NCBI GenBank assembly: GCA_002841155.1
Contig: PHEH01000003.1
Location: forward strand, 186,001 to 250,000
Reading direction: 5' to 3'
Source of the DNA: Alphaproteobacteria bacterium HGW-Alphaproteobacteria-18
GTDB taxonomy: Bacteria; Pseudomonadota; Alphaproteobacteria; Caulobacterales; Hyphomonadaceae
Length of the DNA stretch: 64,000 bases
Both the position numbers and the translations under genes were made by a program. Under the pieces are notes generated by a model. It did not search any database. It saw nothing but the letters and a program-made list of their open reading frames with translations, and was not told where the DNA came from. Each line of letters starts with the position of its first letter. The first letter of the stretch is position 1. Positions 34,596 through 42,924 of the stretch are shown in pieces.

Positions 34596-35381
34596 ATGAC
34601 CTTTTCCCTCGACCAGTTCCGCCTTGACGGCAAAGTGGCCATCGTCACCGGCGCCGGCGGGCGCGGCAACTCCATCGGCCGGGCCTATGCGCTGGGGCTC
34701 GCAGCGGCGGGCGCAGCCGTGGTTGTTGCCGACATCAACAAGGACGGCGCTGTCAGTGTCGCCAATGAGATCATCCAGGCAGGCGGGCACGCGGCCGGTG
34801 TTCAGACCGACATCACCGATCGCGCCTCTGTCGAGGCAATGGTTGCAGCGGCCGAAAAGCAGTTCGGCGGGGTCGACATCCTCGTCAACAACGCCGCGCT
34901 GATGGTGGAAATCGTGGCGACCCCGGCAATCCAGCACACCACGGACCAGTGGAACCGCGCCTTCGCCGTCAATGTGACAGGTGCGCTCCACTGCGCGCAG
35001 GCCGTCGCGCCTCTGATGGCCAGGCGCGGCGGCGGAAAGATCATCAACCAGGTCTCGGGCGGCGCATATCCTCCGTCTACGGTCTATGGTATCACTAAGA
35101 TTGCGCTGGTCGGCCTCACCACGACGCTGGCCCGGGAACTCGGCAGTCAGAAGATCAACGTCAACGCCATCGCGCCTGGCAACACGATGTCGGATGCCGG
35201 CGCCCTGCTGACACCCGACAGTTCGCCGTTTGTGAAGGCGCTGGAGGCCTCGATCGCCATGCGTATGCGCGGACAGCCCGACGAACTCGTTGGTCCGCTC
35301 CTGCTACTTTGCTCACCGGCCGGCGACTGGATGACGGGCCAGGTTCTGCACGTTGATGGCGGCTGGATCATTCGCCCCTGA
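34596..35381 (+). CDS. Short-chain dehydrogenase/reductase (classical SDR)
   Basis: A 261-residue classical SDR: TGAGGRGNSIGRAYA cofactor motif, NNAAL, catalytic serine in NQVSGGAYPP, YGITK (tyrosine and lysine) and a C-terminal HVDGGWI. ADINKD after strand 2 suggests NAD preference. AGGAAAG precedes the ATG at 34596; the longer frame to 34446 overlaps the ALDH and is rejected. Last gene of the P450-ALDH-SDR operon. Likely oxidises a secondary alcohol or reduces a ketone; the substrate is not known. Confidence 0.92.
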   Translation: MTFSLDQFRLDGKVAIVTGAGGRGNSIGRAYALGLAAAGAAVVVADINKDGAVSVANEIIQAGGHAAGVQTDITDRASVEAMVAAAEKQFGGVDILVNNAALMVEIVATPAIQHTTDQWNRAFAVNVTGALHCAQAVAPLMARRGGGKIINQVSGGAYPPSTVYGITKIALVGLTTTLARELGSQKINVNAIAPGNTMSDAGALLTPDSSPFVKALEASIAMRMRGQPDELVGPLLLLCSPAGDWMTGQVLHVDGGWIIRP

Positions 35382-35591
35382 GACTGAAACAATGTGGCGG
35401 CCAATGGTCGGGATACTGCGTTACCCCTCTGTTGGCTGCCTGGATCGCCTGTCGTGGAAACCGGCTTCTGACGGGCACGCCCTTCGCCGTCCCGTCCGCA
35501 CTTTCAGGCGGCGTTTCACGGCCGGTAATATGCGTGTCGCCACGTTCACGTCCCGGGACGCGGCGTCCTTCCTGCCTGGAAAACGCCGCGC

Positions 35592-36194
35592 TCAGTCATC
35601 GACACCCATGACGCAGCCCGTGATATAGGCCGCATAATCGCTCACGAGATAAGCCGCCAGCGCGCCGAGGGAGCGGAGCTGGGACCTGGTACCACCCGCG
35701 ACAACGCGGCTCGCAATGGTGTTGACCCGGATTCCGTCCCGGGCCCATTCAACGGCGAGCGTCTTCGTCAGATTAGACAGCGCGCCCGAAGCGGCTGCCT
35801 GCACGGCGCCGCCCGCCTCTTCGGGCAAGTCGAGGAACAGGATAACACCGGGCCTGCCCTGCGCGATGAGGCTTTGCGCAAGTTCCGCTGCATAGAAGAA
35901 CCCGCTGTCGACACCCGCCTGCAGTCCGGCGCGCCAGGCGCGCGGATCCAACTGATCGGCGCGCGTGCCGTCACCGGCTGACCCGGCGTGGACCAGCAGC
36001 GTCACCGGATCGCGTGCGGCCGCGCTCGCAGCGTCTATAGCCGCGGCCGCATCTGCCCGGCTGGCAACGACCGGCCCCCGCGCAATCGTGGCGCCCGCCG
36101 CCGCCAGTTCGTGAGCGACGGCCTCCAGGCCCGCTCCTTCGCCGATGACAATCGCCACCGGGTCTGCCAGCCAGCTCGGAACGGTCCGGCTCAT
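35592..36194 (-). CDS. Catalytically dead SDR-like protein
   Basis: A 200-residue SDR-fold protein. TKTLAVEWARDGIRVNTIA is the typical SDR region after the active site, but the positions of the tyrosine and lysine of YxxxK read QAAASGAL, so both are lost. The glycine motif is also altered (GEGAGLE), and the protein is about 50 residues short. It begins with an ATG overlapping the stop of the upstream SDR (36191-36194), so the two are made together, which suggests a non-catalytic partner subunit. Truncation or decay is the alternative. Confidence 0.75.
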   Translation of the reverse strand: MSRTVPSWLADPVAIVIGEGAGLEAVAHELAAAGATIARGPVVASRADAAAAIDAASAAARDPVTLLVHAGSAGDGTRADQLDPRAWRAGLQAGVDSGFFYAAELAQSLIAQGRPGVILFLDLPEEAGGAVQAAASGALSNLTKTLAVEWARDGIRVNTIASRVVAGGTRSQLRSLGALAAYLVSDYAAYITGCVMGVDD

Positions 36195-37072
36195 TGGGAA
36201 TACCCCCAGATATTGGCACGCTGGTTGGGCGGCACGAAGTCAGGAGACAACAACGCGCGGCGCAGGCTTTCACCGCCATCAATCATCATGACCTGACCCG
36301 TAATGGCCGAAGCAAAGGGCGAACACAGGAAGGCGCCGGCCCAGCCGAACTCCTGCATTCGCCCGGTTCGCCCCGCCGGAATCATCCGGCCCAGTTTTTC
36401 AACCATCTCAGGATCATCTCCATTGGGCGAAGCGGCATGCGGGAAGAAGCCGGCTGCCACACAGTTCACGCGAATGCCGCCGGGCCGCCAGTCCCTCGCG
36501 AGCGCGCGGGTCAGGGTGGCTATCGCTGCCTTGGCCGCGGCCGAATGGGCGTCACCGGGAAAGCCGGTCCGGATGTATTGCGCGCTGTTATTGACGATGG
36601 CGCCCGGCAAGGCGATCGCCATCCGCCGCCGGGCAAACTCGGCCGAGCAGAGAAACGTTCCGTCGATGGCAATCTGCGTGATGGCATTCCAGGCATTTGT
36701 GGAAAGCGATTCGGCGAGTGCCGGGAAATTTCCCCCCGCATTGTTGGCGAGGATGCTGACAGGCCCAAGCTCATCCTCTGCAGCATCAAATGCGGCAGAC
36801 ACCTGGGCTGCGTCACGCACATCCGCGGCGATGGCCAGGGCCCTCTCGCCCATGGCCTCAATCTCAGCGGCAACAGCGCGGGCCTTATCAATATCCCGGC
36901 CAAGGATTGCGAGCTTTGCGCCGCCCTGCGCAAAGGCGAGGGCCATGCCGCGGCCCATGCCTGAGCTCCCGCCCGTGACCAGGACGACATCGTCGGAAAA
37001 CACGGCCTCCGGCAGGAAGGGCCGGTCAAAATCCGGCGGCGCGATGATCCGGTCTGCTCTCTGGTTTGTCAT
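36191..37072 (-). CDS. SDR, 2,4-dienoyl-CoA reductase-like
   Basis: A 293-residue SDR with VTGGSSGMGRGMALAF, GRDIDKARAVAAEI (arginine suggesting NADP), NNAGGNFPA and a C-terminal MMIDGGES. The usual YxxxK has H-S-A-A-A-K: lysine kept, tyrosine replaced by histidine. This is what I would expect of 2,4-dienoyl-CoA reductases of the DECR type, where tyrosine is not at the standard place. It could reduce dienoyl-CoA intermediates from unsaturated side chains. Start ATG 37072 after GAGAGGGG. It overlaps the dead SDR gene downstream by four bases. Confidence 0.85.
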   Translation of the reverse strand: MTNQRADRIIAPPDFDRPFLPEAVFSDDVVLVTGGSSGMGRGMALAFAQGGAKLAILGRDIDKARAVAAEIEAMGERALAIAADVRDAAQVSAAFDAAEDELGPVSILANNAGGNFPALAESLSTNAWNAITQIAIDGTFLCSAEFARRRMAIALPGAIVNNSAQYIRTGFPGDAHSAAAKAAIATLTRALARDWRPGGIRVNCVAAGFFPHAASPNGDDPEMVEKLGRMIPAGRTGRMQEFGWAGAFLCSPFASAITGQVMMIDGGESLRRALLSPDFVPPNQRANIWGYSQ

Positions 37073-37161
37073 TGACTGTCCCCTCTCGCCGGGTGCCCCT
37101 TGTGCCGGCATCGGGCCGCGTGCCATCCTTCCGGCATCAGGATTTCGCCGAGACGCACCGC

Positions 37162-37593
37162 ATGACCGACCCCCGCTTTTCCGAACGCATGGCCATTACC
37201 GATCTCATGGCACGTTACACGATCAACGGAGATCGCGGCCAACTCGCCGGACTCGCCGCGTGTTTCGCGCCGGACGGCATCCTTGAATTTCCAGGCACAA
37301 GCGCGAAAAGCCCTGCCGAAATTATTAGTGTACTGAGCAATGGCCCACGCAACCCGTCGCTCACGTTTGTTCGTCATCATCTGACTTCGTCCCTGATCGA
37401 GTTCGAGGCAACAGGCAAAGCGACCGGCCGGACCTATTTTCAGGTCTGTTCGAATGCTGGCCTCGACCATATCGGCGTCTATGCTGACCGCTTCGTCCAT
37501 CTTGTTGACGGCTGGCGCATCGCCCACCGGCAGGTTCGCATCGACTGGCAGTCGCCGGATTCCCTGTTTCGAAGATTTGAGACCCGCCATTAG
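37162..37593 (+). CDS. SnoaL-like/NTF2-fold protein
   Basis: A 143-residue NTF2-like protein: DLMARYTINGDRG at the front, ACFAPDGILEFPG and DRFVHLVDGWRIAHRQV at the back, typical of SnoaL-4 or ketosteroid-isomerase-fold proteins. Members are isomerases, dehydratases or small-ligand binders. The ATG at 37162 is favoured over 37066 by homology, though no clear ribosome site precedes it. It lies divergent from the DECR-like SDR and its stop overlaps the tail of the convergent acyl-CoA dehydrogenase by four bases. An isomerase or lyase role in the pathway is inferred. Confidence 0.82.
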   Translation: MTDPRFSERMAITDLMARYTINGDRGQLAGLAACFAPDGILEFPGTSAKSPAEIISVLSNGPRNPSLTFVRHHLTSSLIEFEATGKATGRTYFQVCSNAGLDHIGVYADRFVHLVDGWRIAHRQVRIDWQSPDSLFRRFETRH

Positions 37594-38753
37594 AGTCCCC
37601 GTGCGATCAGGACCTTCATGATTTCATTCGAGCCGCCATAGATCCTCTGAATGCGCGAATTCTTCCACTGTCTGGCGATGGGGTATTCGTTGACATAGCC
37701 GTACCCGCCGTGGAGCTGCAGGCAGGCATCCATGATTTCCCACTCGGTATCCGTCACCCACATCTTGGCGATGGCGGACGTGTCGTTGTCCAGGGTCCCG
37801 TCGATGGCTTTCTGGATACAGTCATTGATGAAGGTTCTTGCCACAACCGCCTTGGCCTTGCAGGCGGCGAGCTGAAACTGCGTATTCTGGAAGTCGAACA
37901 CAGACTGGCCGAAAGCTTTGCGCTCCCGGGTATATTCGAGGGTCCAGTTGATCGCCTTTTCCATCGCAATGACCGAGTTAACGGCAATGATCAGCCGTTC
38001 GCGCGGCAGTTCGGCCATCAGCTGGAAGAAGCCCTTGCCTTCCTCGGCGCCGAGAAGGTTGTCAGCAGGCACAAACACATTGTCGAAGAACAGCTCTGAA
38101 GTGTCCTGCGCCTCATGCCCGATCTTGTCCAGCTTGTTGCCCCGCCGGAACCCCTCGACCTGATCGGTCTCCACGATGAGCAGGGATACGCCGCGTGCGC
38201 CCCTGGACGGATCGGTCTTTGCGACCACGACAATGAAGTCAGCGATCTGTCCGTTGGAAATGAAGGTCTTCGACCCGTTGATCCGGTAGCCGTTGCCATC
38301 CCGGAGCGCGGTTGTCCGGATTGCCTGAAGATCGGAGCCGGCTCCGGGCTCACTCATGGCGATGGCGCAGACGCGCTCACCTGAAATCAGCTTCGGCAGC
38401 CAGCGGCGTTTCTGGTCTTCGGTGCCGTGCAGCGCGATGTAGGGCGCGACGATCACATTGTGCAGCGTGAGGGCGAACCCTTCCAGTCCAAGGCGCGCGC
38501 AGAGTTCGCAAAGGACAATGTCGTGCCGGAAATCGCCGCCGGGCCCGCCATAGGCTTCCGGCAGGCTCACACCGAGAAATCCGGCCTCACCGACTTCGGT
38601 CCAGAAACGTCTTTCCACCTGTCCGTCGGCCACCCATTTCGCCACCCGCCCGGGCGGCGCGGCGCGGGTGAAGTATTTTTCAGCGCCGGCCGCGAACATT
38701 TTGATTTCCTCGTCCTGCATGAAAGCGGGATCGGGTAGTTTGAGCGTCGACAT
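37590..38753 (-). CDS. Acyl-CoA dehydrogenase, LCAD-like
   Basis: A 387-residue FAD-dependent acyl-CoA dehydrogenase of complete length. AMSEPGAGSDLQAIRT forms the middle domain, TLEYTRERKAFG holds a glutamate at the position used as catalytic base in LCAD and isovaleryl-CoA dehydrogenase, and LHGGYGYVNEYP and IYGGSNEIMKVLIARGL close the C-terminal domain. The final motif, with GGSNE and no EGT, is as in LCAD. The start ATG at 38753 has GGAGAC upstream. It is a single-gene unit with motif S6 65 bases upstream. Probable substrate: a long or branched acyl-CoA. Confidence 0.95.
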   Translation of the reverse strand: MSTLKLPDPAFMQDEEIKMFAAGAEKYFTRAAPPGRVAKWVADGQVERRFWTEVGEAGFLGVSLPEAYGGPGGDFRHDIVLCELCARLGLEGFALTLHNVIVAPYIALHGTEDQKRRWLPKLISGERVCAIAMSEPGAGSDLQAIRTTALRDGNGYRINGSKTFISNGQIADFIVVVAKTDPSRGARGVSLLIVETDQVEGFRRGNKLDKIGHEAQDTSELFFDNVFVPADNLLGAEEGKGFFQLMAELPRERLIIAVNSVIAMEKAINWTLEYTRERKAFGQSVFDFQNTQFQLAACKAKAVVARTFINDCIQKAIDGTLDNDTSAIAKMWVTDTEWEIMDACLQLHGGYGYVNEYPIARQWKNSRIQRIYGGSNEIMKVLIARGL

Positions 38754-38817
38754 GGGCGGGCGTCTCCGGAATGAAAGCTGTCTGGATCAGAGCGATCCAC
38801 CGCTCCAGTCAAAGCAC

Positions 38818-38833
38818 ACCTGGTTATATATCT
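38818..38833 (+). promoter_or_regulatory. Type B regulatory motif S6
   Basis: ACCTGGTTATATATCT, 16/16, lies in the 140-base gap between the acyl-CoA dehydrogenase start and the MFS stop. It is oriented away from the dehydrogenase but 65 bases upstream of it. Confidence 0.65.
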
Positions 38834-38894
38834 CAACCCAAAGCTTCTTTCAGAAAGCCGGCCGGATGGTCAGCCCGGCGATCCGTTCCGGCGT

Positions 38895-40226
38895 TCAGGA
38901 ATCCGCTGACAACGCCCGGAAAGGTTTCATACCGAAATAGAAGAACACCGCGCCGATGGGCGCAAATGTCAGATATGTCATCACAAGGGATTTCTTGACG
39001 GCCAGCTCGTCCCGGAAAACGAAGTCTGTCAGAAATGCCGGAAAGGAGGGCCCGATCGTCAGGCCCGTAATCGAAATGGCAGCGATGAAGACCGCCGACA
39101 TTCTGCCCCGCAACTCGGCAGGTGTTACAATCTGAAGCGCGGCGGCCGACACACCGATGAAGTTGCCCAGTATTTTTACAGGTGCCATCGCCAGAAGGAA
39201 ACCGATCGCCCCGAATGGCATCACCAGAACAACCGGCGCAGACAAAGCAATCACGATAAATCCGTATACATAGTATCTGAGATGCGCATCCCTGACGCCC
39301 CTCGAATAGAGCCCGTCCACCATGGCGCCGTTGAACAGTAATCCGGAAACGCCCAGAAGGGCCGACCACAGGCCGAGCGCCAGCCCGACCGTCCCGATGG
39401 ACCAGCCATAGACCCGGTGCAGGATCACTGCCGTCCAGGACAATCCGGCATAGGCACAAATCATCATGCACGCCGACCCGAGAATGAGGCAGGTGAGAAA
39501 CCGCGCATTGGCCGACATGAAGGAAAAAACGGCTCTGAAGGGCGCCCCTTCCGCCACCAGAGTATGGCGCCTTTTGGGTTCTGGCATCGCAAATACGAGG
39601 AAAGCGATCAGGACGCCGGGGGCCCCGGTCACGACAAAGGCAATCTGCCAGACCTCCAGATCCGGGAGGAGTGGAAGACTGCCTCCGGATGCGGCCCAGG
39701 AGATCACGGCGCCGCCGACCATGTAGGCAATAGATGCCCCCAGCAGCGAGCCAATGGAATATACCGACAAGGCGAGCGCGAGGCGTTTTTTTGGAAACAG
39801 GTCACTGAGAATCGAATAGGCCGCCGGGCCGAGGGCGGCTTCACCGAGCCCGACCCCGATTCTTGCTGCCAGAAGGGCGCCGTAGGTCTCGGACAACCCG
39901 CACAGGACAGCGCAGATGGACCAGGCGAAGACGCCCCAGAAAATCACCCAGCGCCTTGAAAACCGGTCTACAGCATAGCCAAGGGGTAAACCGGCCGTGG
40001 CGTAGAGTATTCCGAAGGCCAGCCCCTGAAGCAGGCTTACCTGGAAATCCGTTACGCCGAGGTCAAGCTTGATCGAGTCCACCAGGAGGGCAACGATCTG
40101 CCGGTCCAGAAAGGCATTGATGCCCATCACCAGCAGGATCGCCACGCTCGACCAGGCGAGCAGCGCGGATGGGAAGGCTGGCTCGGCGCCGGTCTCGATT
40201 TCGTCTTTCTCCGGCACCGGAACCAT
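38895..40226 (-). CDS. MFS transporter
   Basis: A 443-residue protein with about twelve membrane helices. The FLDRQIVALL first-helix motif, VDRFSRRWV in loop 2-3 and GEAALGPAAY in helix 4-5 place it in the same MFS branch as the transporter at 22853. It lies directly downstream of the third TonB receptor, with a 64-base gap, and shares its strand, so receptor and inner-membrane carrier are co-transcribed. The ATG at 40226 has no strong ribosome site upstream. Substrate uptake, or less likely product export. Confidence 0.94.
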   Translation of the reverse strand: MVPVPEKDEIETGAEPAFPSALLAWSSVAILLVMGINAFLDRQIVALLVDSIKLDLGVTDFQVSLLQGLAFGILYATAGLPLGYAVDRFSRRWVIFWGVFAWSICAVLCGLSETYGALLAARIGVGLGEAALGPAAYSILSDLFPKKRLALALSVYSIGSLLGASIAYMVGGAVISWAASGGSLPLLPDLEVWQIAFVVTGAPGVLIAFLVFAMPEPKRRHTLVAEGAPFRAVFSFMSANARFLTCLILGSACMMICAYAGLSWTAVILHRVYGWSIGTVGLALGLWSALLGVSGLLFNGAMVDGLYSRGVRDAHLRYYVYGFIVIALSAPVVLVMPFGAIGFLLAMAPVKILGNFIGVSAAALQIVTPAELRGRMSAVFIAAISITGLTIGPSFPAFLTDFVFRDELAVKKSLVMTYLTFAPIGAVFFYFGMKPFRALSADS

Positions 40227-40290
40227 CGGTCACTCCCATTTCCACGTCAGTTGTCTGTATCGTCAGATCCGTTCCTGCCTGCGGGGCAAT

Positions 40291-42579
40291 TCAGAACTCG
40301 TAGCCGAGCCGGACGCCCCAGGTCCGCGGAAGGTTGCGTTGGGCGAACACCACATCAAAGAGACCGGGCGCATAGAACTTGTTGGTGTAATAGGTTTCAT
40401 CGTTCAGATTTTCGACGAAGACCTGCCCGTTGAGCGCGCCGTCCGGCGAAGTCCAGAGAAGGCGGAGATTGGCAATGCCATACGCCTCCTGAAGTTCATA
40501 TGGGTTGGCATCGATATTGAGACTGGTTTCTGACTGGTACCTGGCGTCAAACTGAAGATCGAATGCGCCCAGGCTGATCTGCGGGAAGCTGTAGCGCAGC
40601 AGCATATTTGCATTGAGCTCGGGGGCGCCCGGCAGGCTGTTTCCATCCACATTGCTGCCGTCGAATATCAGGTCCGATTCAATTTCAGACTCGAGGAGCC
40701 CGAGCCCCATGGAAAGATAAACCGCATCTGTGGGGACAGCCGTCAGCTCGATTTCGGCGCCGGTGACGGTTGCGTCGCCGGCATTGAGGAAGTCAACAAC
40801 GATGTTGCCCTGCTGGTCCGATGTTCCGGCATTCGCCTGAAGGCCCTGGAAGTCGTAGTGGAACACAGCCCCGTTGAGCCGCAGACGGTTTCCCAGCAGG
40901 TCTGATTTTAATCCCGCCTCAAAAGCTGTCAGCCTTTCGGCATCGGCTGGACCGCGGGCGGCGAGGCTGGTTGCATTGGCCGCAAACCCGCCGCTTTTGA
41001 AACCGCGGGAGAGTTTCACATAGGTCAGCACGCTGTCGGCGGGCTTGAAATTCAGGGTAATGTCTCCGGAAAAATCGCTGAATGAGGATACCTCCGGACC
41101 AGCAATAGAGGCGCCGGCACGGGTGACCATTCTTTCCAGTGTGCGCTCTTCGTCCGTGAACCTGCCTCCCACGATGAGAGAAAGCCTATCGCTCAGTTCG
41201 GTATCCACCTGCGCAAAGACCGCCCACGCGCTCGTATCGACCTGGCCCTGCCCGCTGCCCAGATTGAACTCATTCCCCGGAAAGACCGAGGCGACGAAAG
41301 CGGTGAAATTTTCAATCTCCCTTTCATCCTTGTACGCATAGGCTCCCAGCACCCATTTGGCTGCCCCGGTATCGCCATTGAGACGGAACTCCTGGCTCAG
41401 CGCTTCGGTCTGCGCATTGAAAAAGGGCGCCAGATAGCTCGATCCCCCGGTTGAGAGATACGGGCCAGGCGTGGTGGCGTAGCGCGTCACGGTTTCGTAG
41501 TGTTCCAGACTCGAGATCGAGGTGAAGTCTGCCCACCCGAAATCGTGCCGGACCTGCGCCGATACGCCTGTCTTGTCATAGTTCAGGGGAAGCGGAAATT
41601 CGGCATAGGCATCTTCGAACGCCTGGGTAGGCACCTGCAACCCGCGCCGGGTGAAGCAGCTTCCGCTCTCGACATCGGCGACACCGCAGAGGCTGGTGCC
41701 GTCGGCCTCCAGAACGCCGAAGAAGACAGGGCTCGTGGTGGTACCGCGCGACTGTGTATGATTGGCGCGGAGGGTAACATCCCCCCCCTCCCAGAGATCA
41801 GCCGCCAGCGTGCCCCGCAGGGACAGCACTTCCGATTCACCGAAGCCCCCCTGTCCGGTAATGGGGTTGGTCTGCTGTTCTCCGTTTTCACTGTAGCGGG
41901 CAGCCACCCTCATCCGCAGCCCGGGCGCGACCGGGCCTCCGACGGCGCCTTCAATAACGCGCTTGTCGAAGGCTCCGGCCTGAGCGGTAAGGTATCCATT
42001 CAGCTCATCTCCGGGCTCCCGAGAAATGAAGTGAACCAGGCCTGCCGTTGTATTGCGGCCAAACAGGGTGCCCTGAGGTCCTTTGAGCACTTCAACCCGC
42101 TCCACATCAAACAACTGGCTGAGCGCGGCGCCCTGGGCGGGCTGGAAAACCTCATCAATGTAGAGGGCAACGGGACCATCATTCACATTGGAAAAATCAA
42201 CAAAACTGATGCCGCGCAGGCTGAGCCAGGCATTGGTGGACCCGCCCCCGCCCTCGCCCTGCAGGCCGGTGACGGTAAAGTTTGGCGTTTGCCACGCAAC
42301 CTGACTGATCTGTTCGAAGCCAAGCTTGTCGATCATGTCGGACGAAAAGGCGGTCACGGCAACCGGCACATCCTGCAGATTCTCTTCTCGTTTCTGCGCG
42401 GTTACGACAATCGTCCCAAGGCGGCTCAATTCATCTGCCTGAACGCCCGAAGCAGGAGGCTCCCCGGTCCCGGCCTCCTGCGCACTGGCGGCAGAAACAA
42501 AGAGAAAGGCTGCTGCGCCCATGAAAGCGCATGTGCTCATCAAAAGTGAACGGATACCCGGCGATCTCGTAATCATCAT
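40291..42579 (-). CDS. TonB-dependent outer-membrane receptor
   Basis: A 762-residue receptor. The signal sequence ends SAASAQ, the TonB-box-like segment is LGTIVVTAQKREENLQDVP, the plug carries EVLKGPQGTLFGRNTTAGL, and the barrel ends GVRLGYEF with the usual terminal phenylalanine. It is homologous to the receptors at 1 and 25383 but not near-identical, so each may take different molecules. GGGAGGAA precedes tandem ATG codons (42579 and 42576). It is the first gene of a receptor-MFS operon. Type B motif S7 lies 89 bases upstream. Confidence 0.96.
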   Translation of the reverse strand: MMITRSPGIRSLLMSTCAFMGAAAFLFVSAASAQEAGTGEPPASGVQADELSRLGTIVVTAQKREENLQDVPVAVTAFSSDMIDKLGFEQISQVAWQTPNFTVTGLQGEGGGGSTNAWLSLRGISFVDFSNVNDGPVALYIDEVFQPAQGAALSQLFDVERVEVLKGPQGTLFGRNTTAGLVHFISREPGDELNGYLTAQAGAFDKRVIEGAVGGPVAPGLRMRVAARYSENGEQQTNPITGQGGFGESEVLSLRGTLAADLWEGGDVTLRANHTQSRGTTTSPVFFGVLEADGTSLCGVADVESGSCFTRRGLQVPTQAFEDAYAEFPLPLNYDKTGVSAQVRHDFGWADFTSISSLEHYETVTRYATTPGPYLSTGGSSYLAPFFNAQTEALSQEFRLNGDTGAAKWVLGAYAYKDEREIENFTAFVASVFPGNEFNLGSGQGQVDTSAWAVFAQVDTELSDRLSLIVGGRFTDEERTLERMVTRAGASIAGPEVSSFSDFSGDITLNFKPADSVLTYVKLSRGFKSGGFAANATSLAARGPADAERLTAFEAGLKSDLLGNRLRLNGAVFHYDFQGLQANAGTSDQQGNIVVDFLNAGDATVTGAEIELTAVPTDAVYLSMGLGLLESEIESDLIFDGSNVDGNSLPGAPELNANMLLRYSFPQISLGAFDLQFDARYQSETSLNIDANPYELQEAYGIANLRLLWTSPDGALNGQVFVENLNDETYYTNKFYAPGLFDVVFAQRNLPRTWGVRLGYEF

Positions 42580-42924
42580 TTCCTCCCTGGAGCGCTCTGT
42601 TCCGGCGCCTGTCCGATCGCGGCGGATTTATGATTATGATCGCCGCAGAAGATATATGACCTAATGCACATAGTTGTACAAGTCAGAATCCGGTTGAAAC
42701 AACTTCTCCACTTTCGCGAGAACTCCAGGTCCGCACGTGCCATGATGAAATCCTGACACATCCGGAAGCGGGCGCCGGTGCATGTAAAAGGATGTGATTG
42801 AAACCCGCCAGGACGTCCAGGTCAGGATCTGAAACAGTCTGTCAGCGCCCAGGCGCCATTATGCGGCCACGGCCCACAGACTCACCGCGCGGCCTGCCCA
42901 GGCGCTGGCGTATACGGAAGGTGT
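42580..42924. other. Intergenic region upstream of receptor
   Basis: This 345-base gap contains the receptor promoter with motif S7 near its left end. The right two-thirds hold no open frame with a ribosome site. A short palindrome (GCGCCCAGGCGC near 42846) could be a weak hairpin after the ligase gene at 42925. Confidence 0.5.
42668..42683 (+). promoter_or_regulatory. Type B regulatory motif S7 overlapping a type A-like site
   Basis: ACATAGTTGTACAAGT (13/16), 89 bases upstream of the receptor. The bases just left of it, ACCTAATGCACATAGTT at 42659-42675, match the block 1 type A layout with one change, so the two motif families overlap here. Confidence 0.5.

Noticed and set aside
35353-35628. 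91-codon plus-strand frame between two SDR genes
   Set aside because: Overlaps the end of the SDR at 34596 and the start of the convergent gene; no ribosome site.
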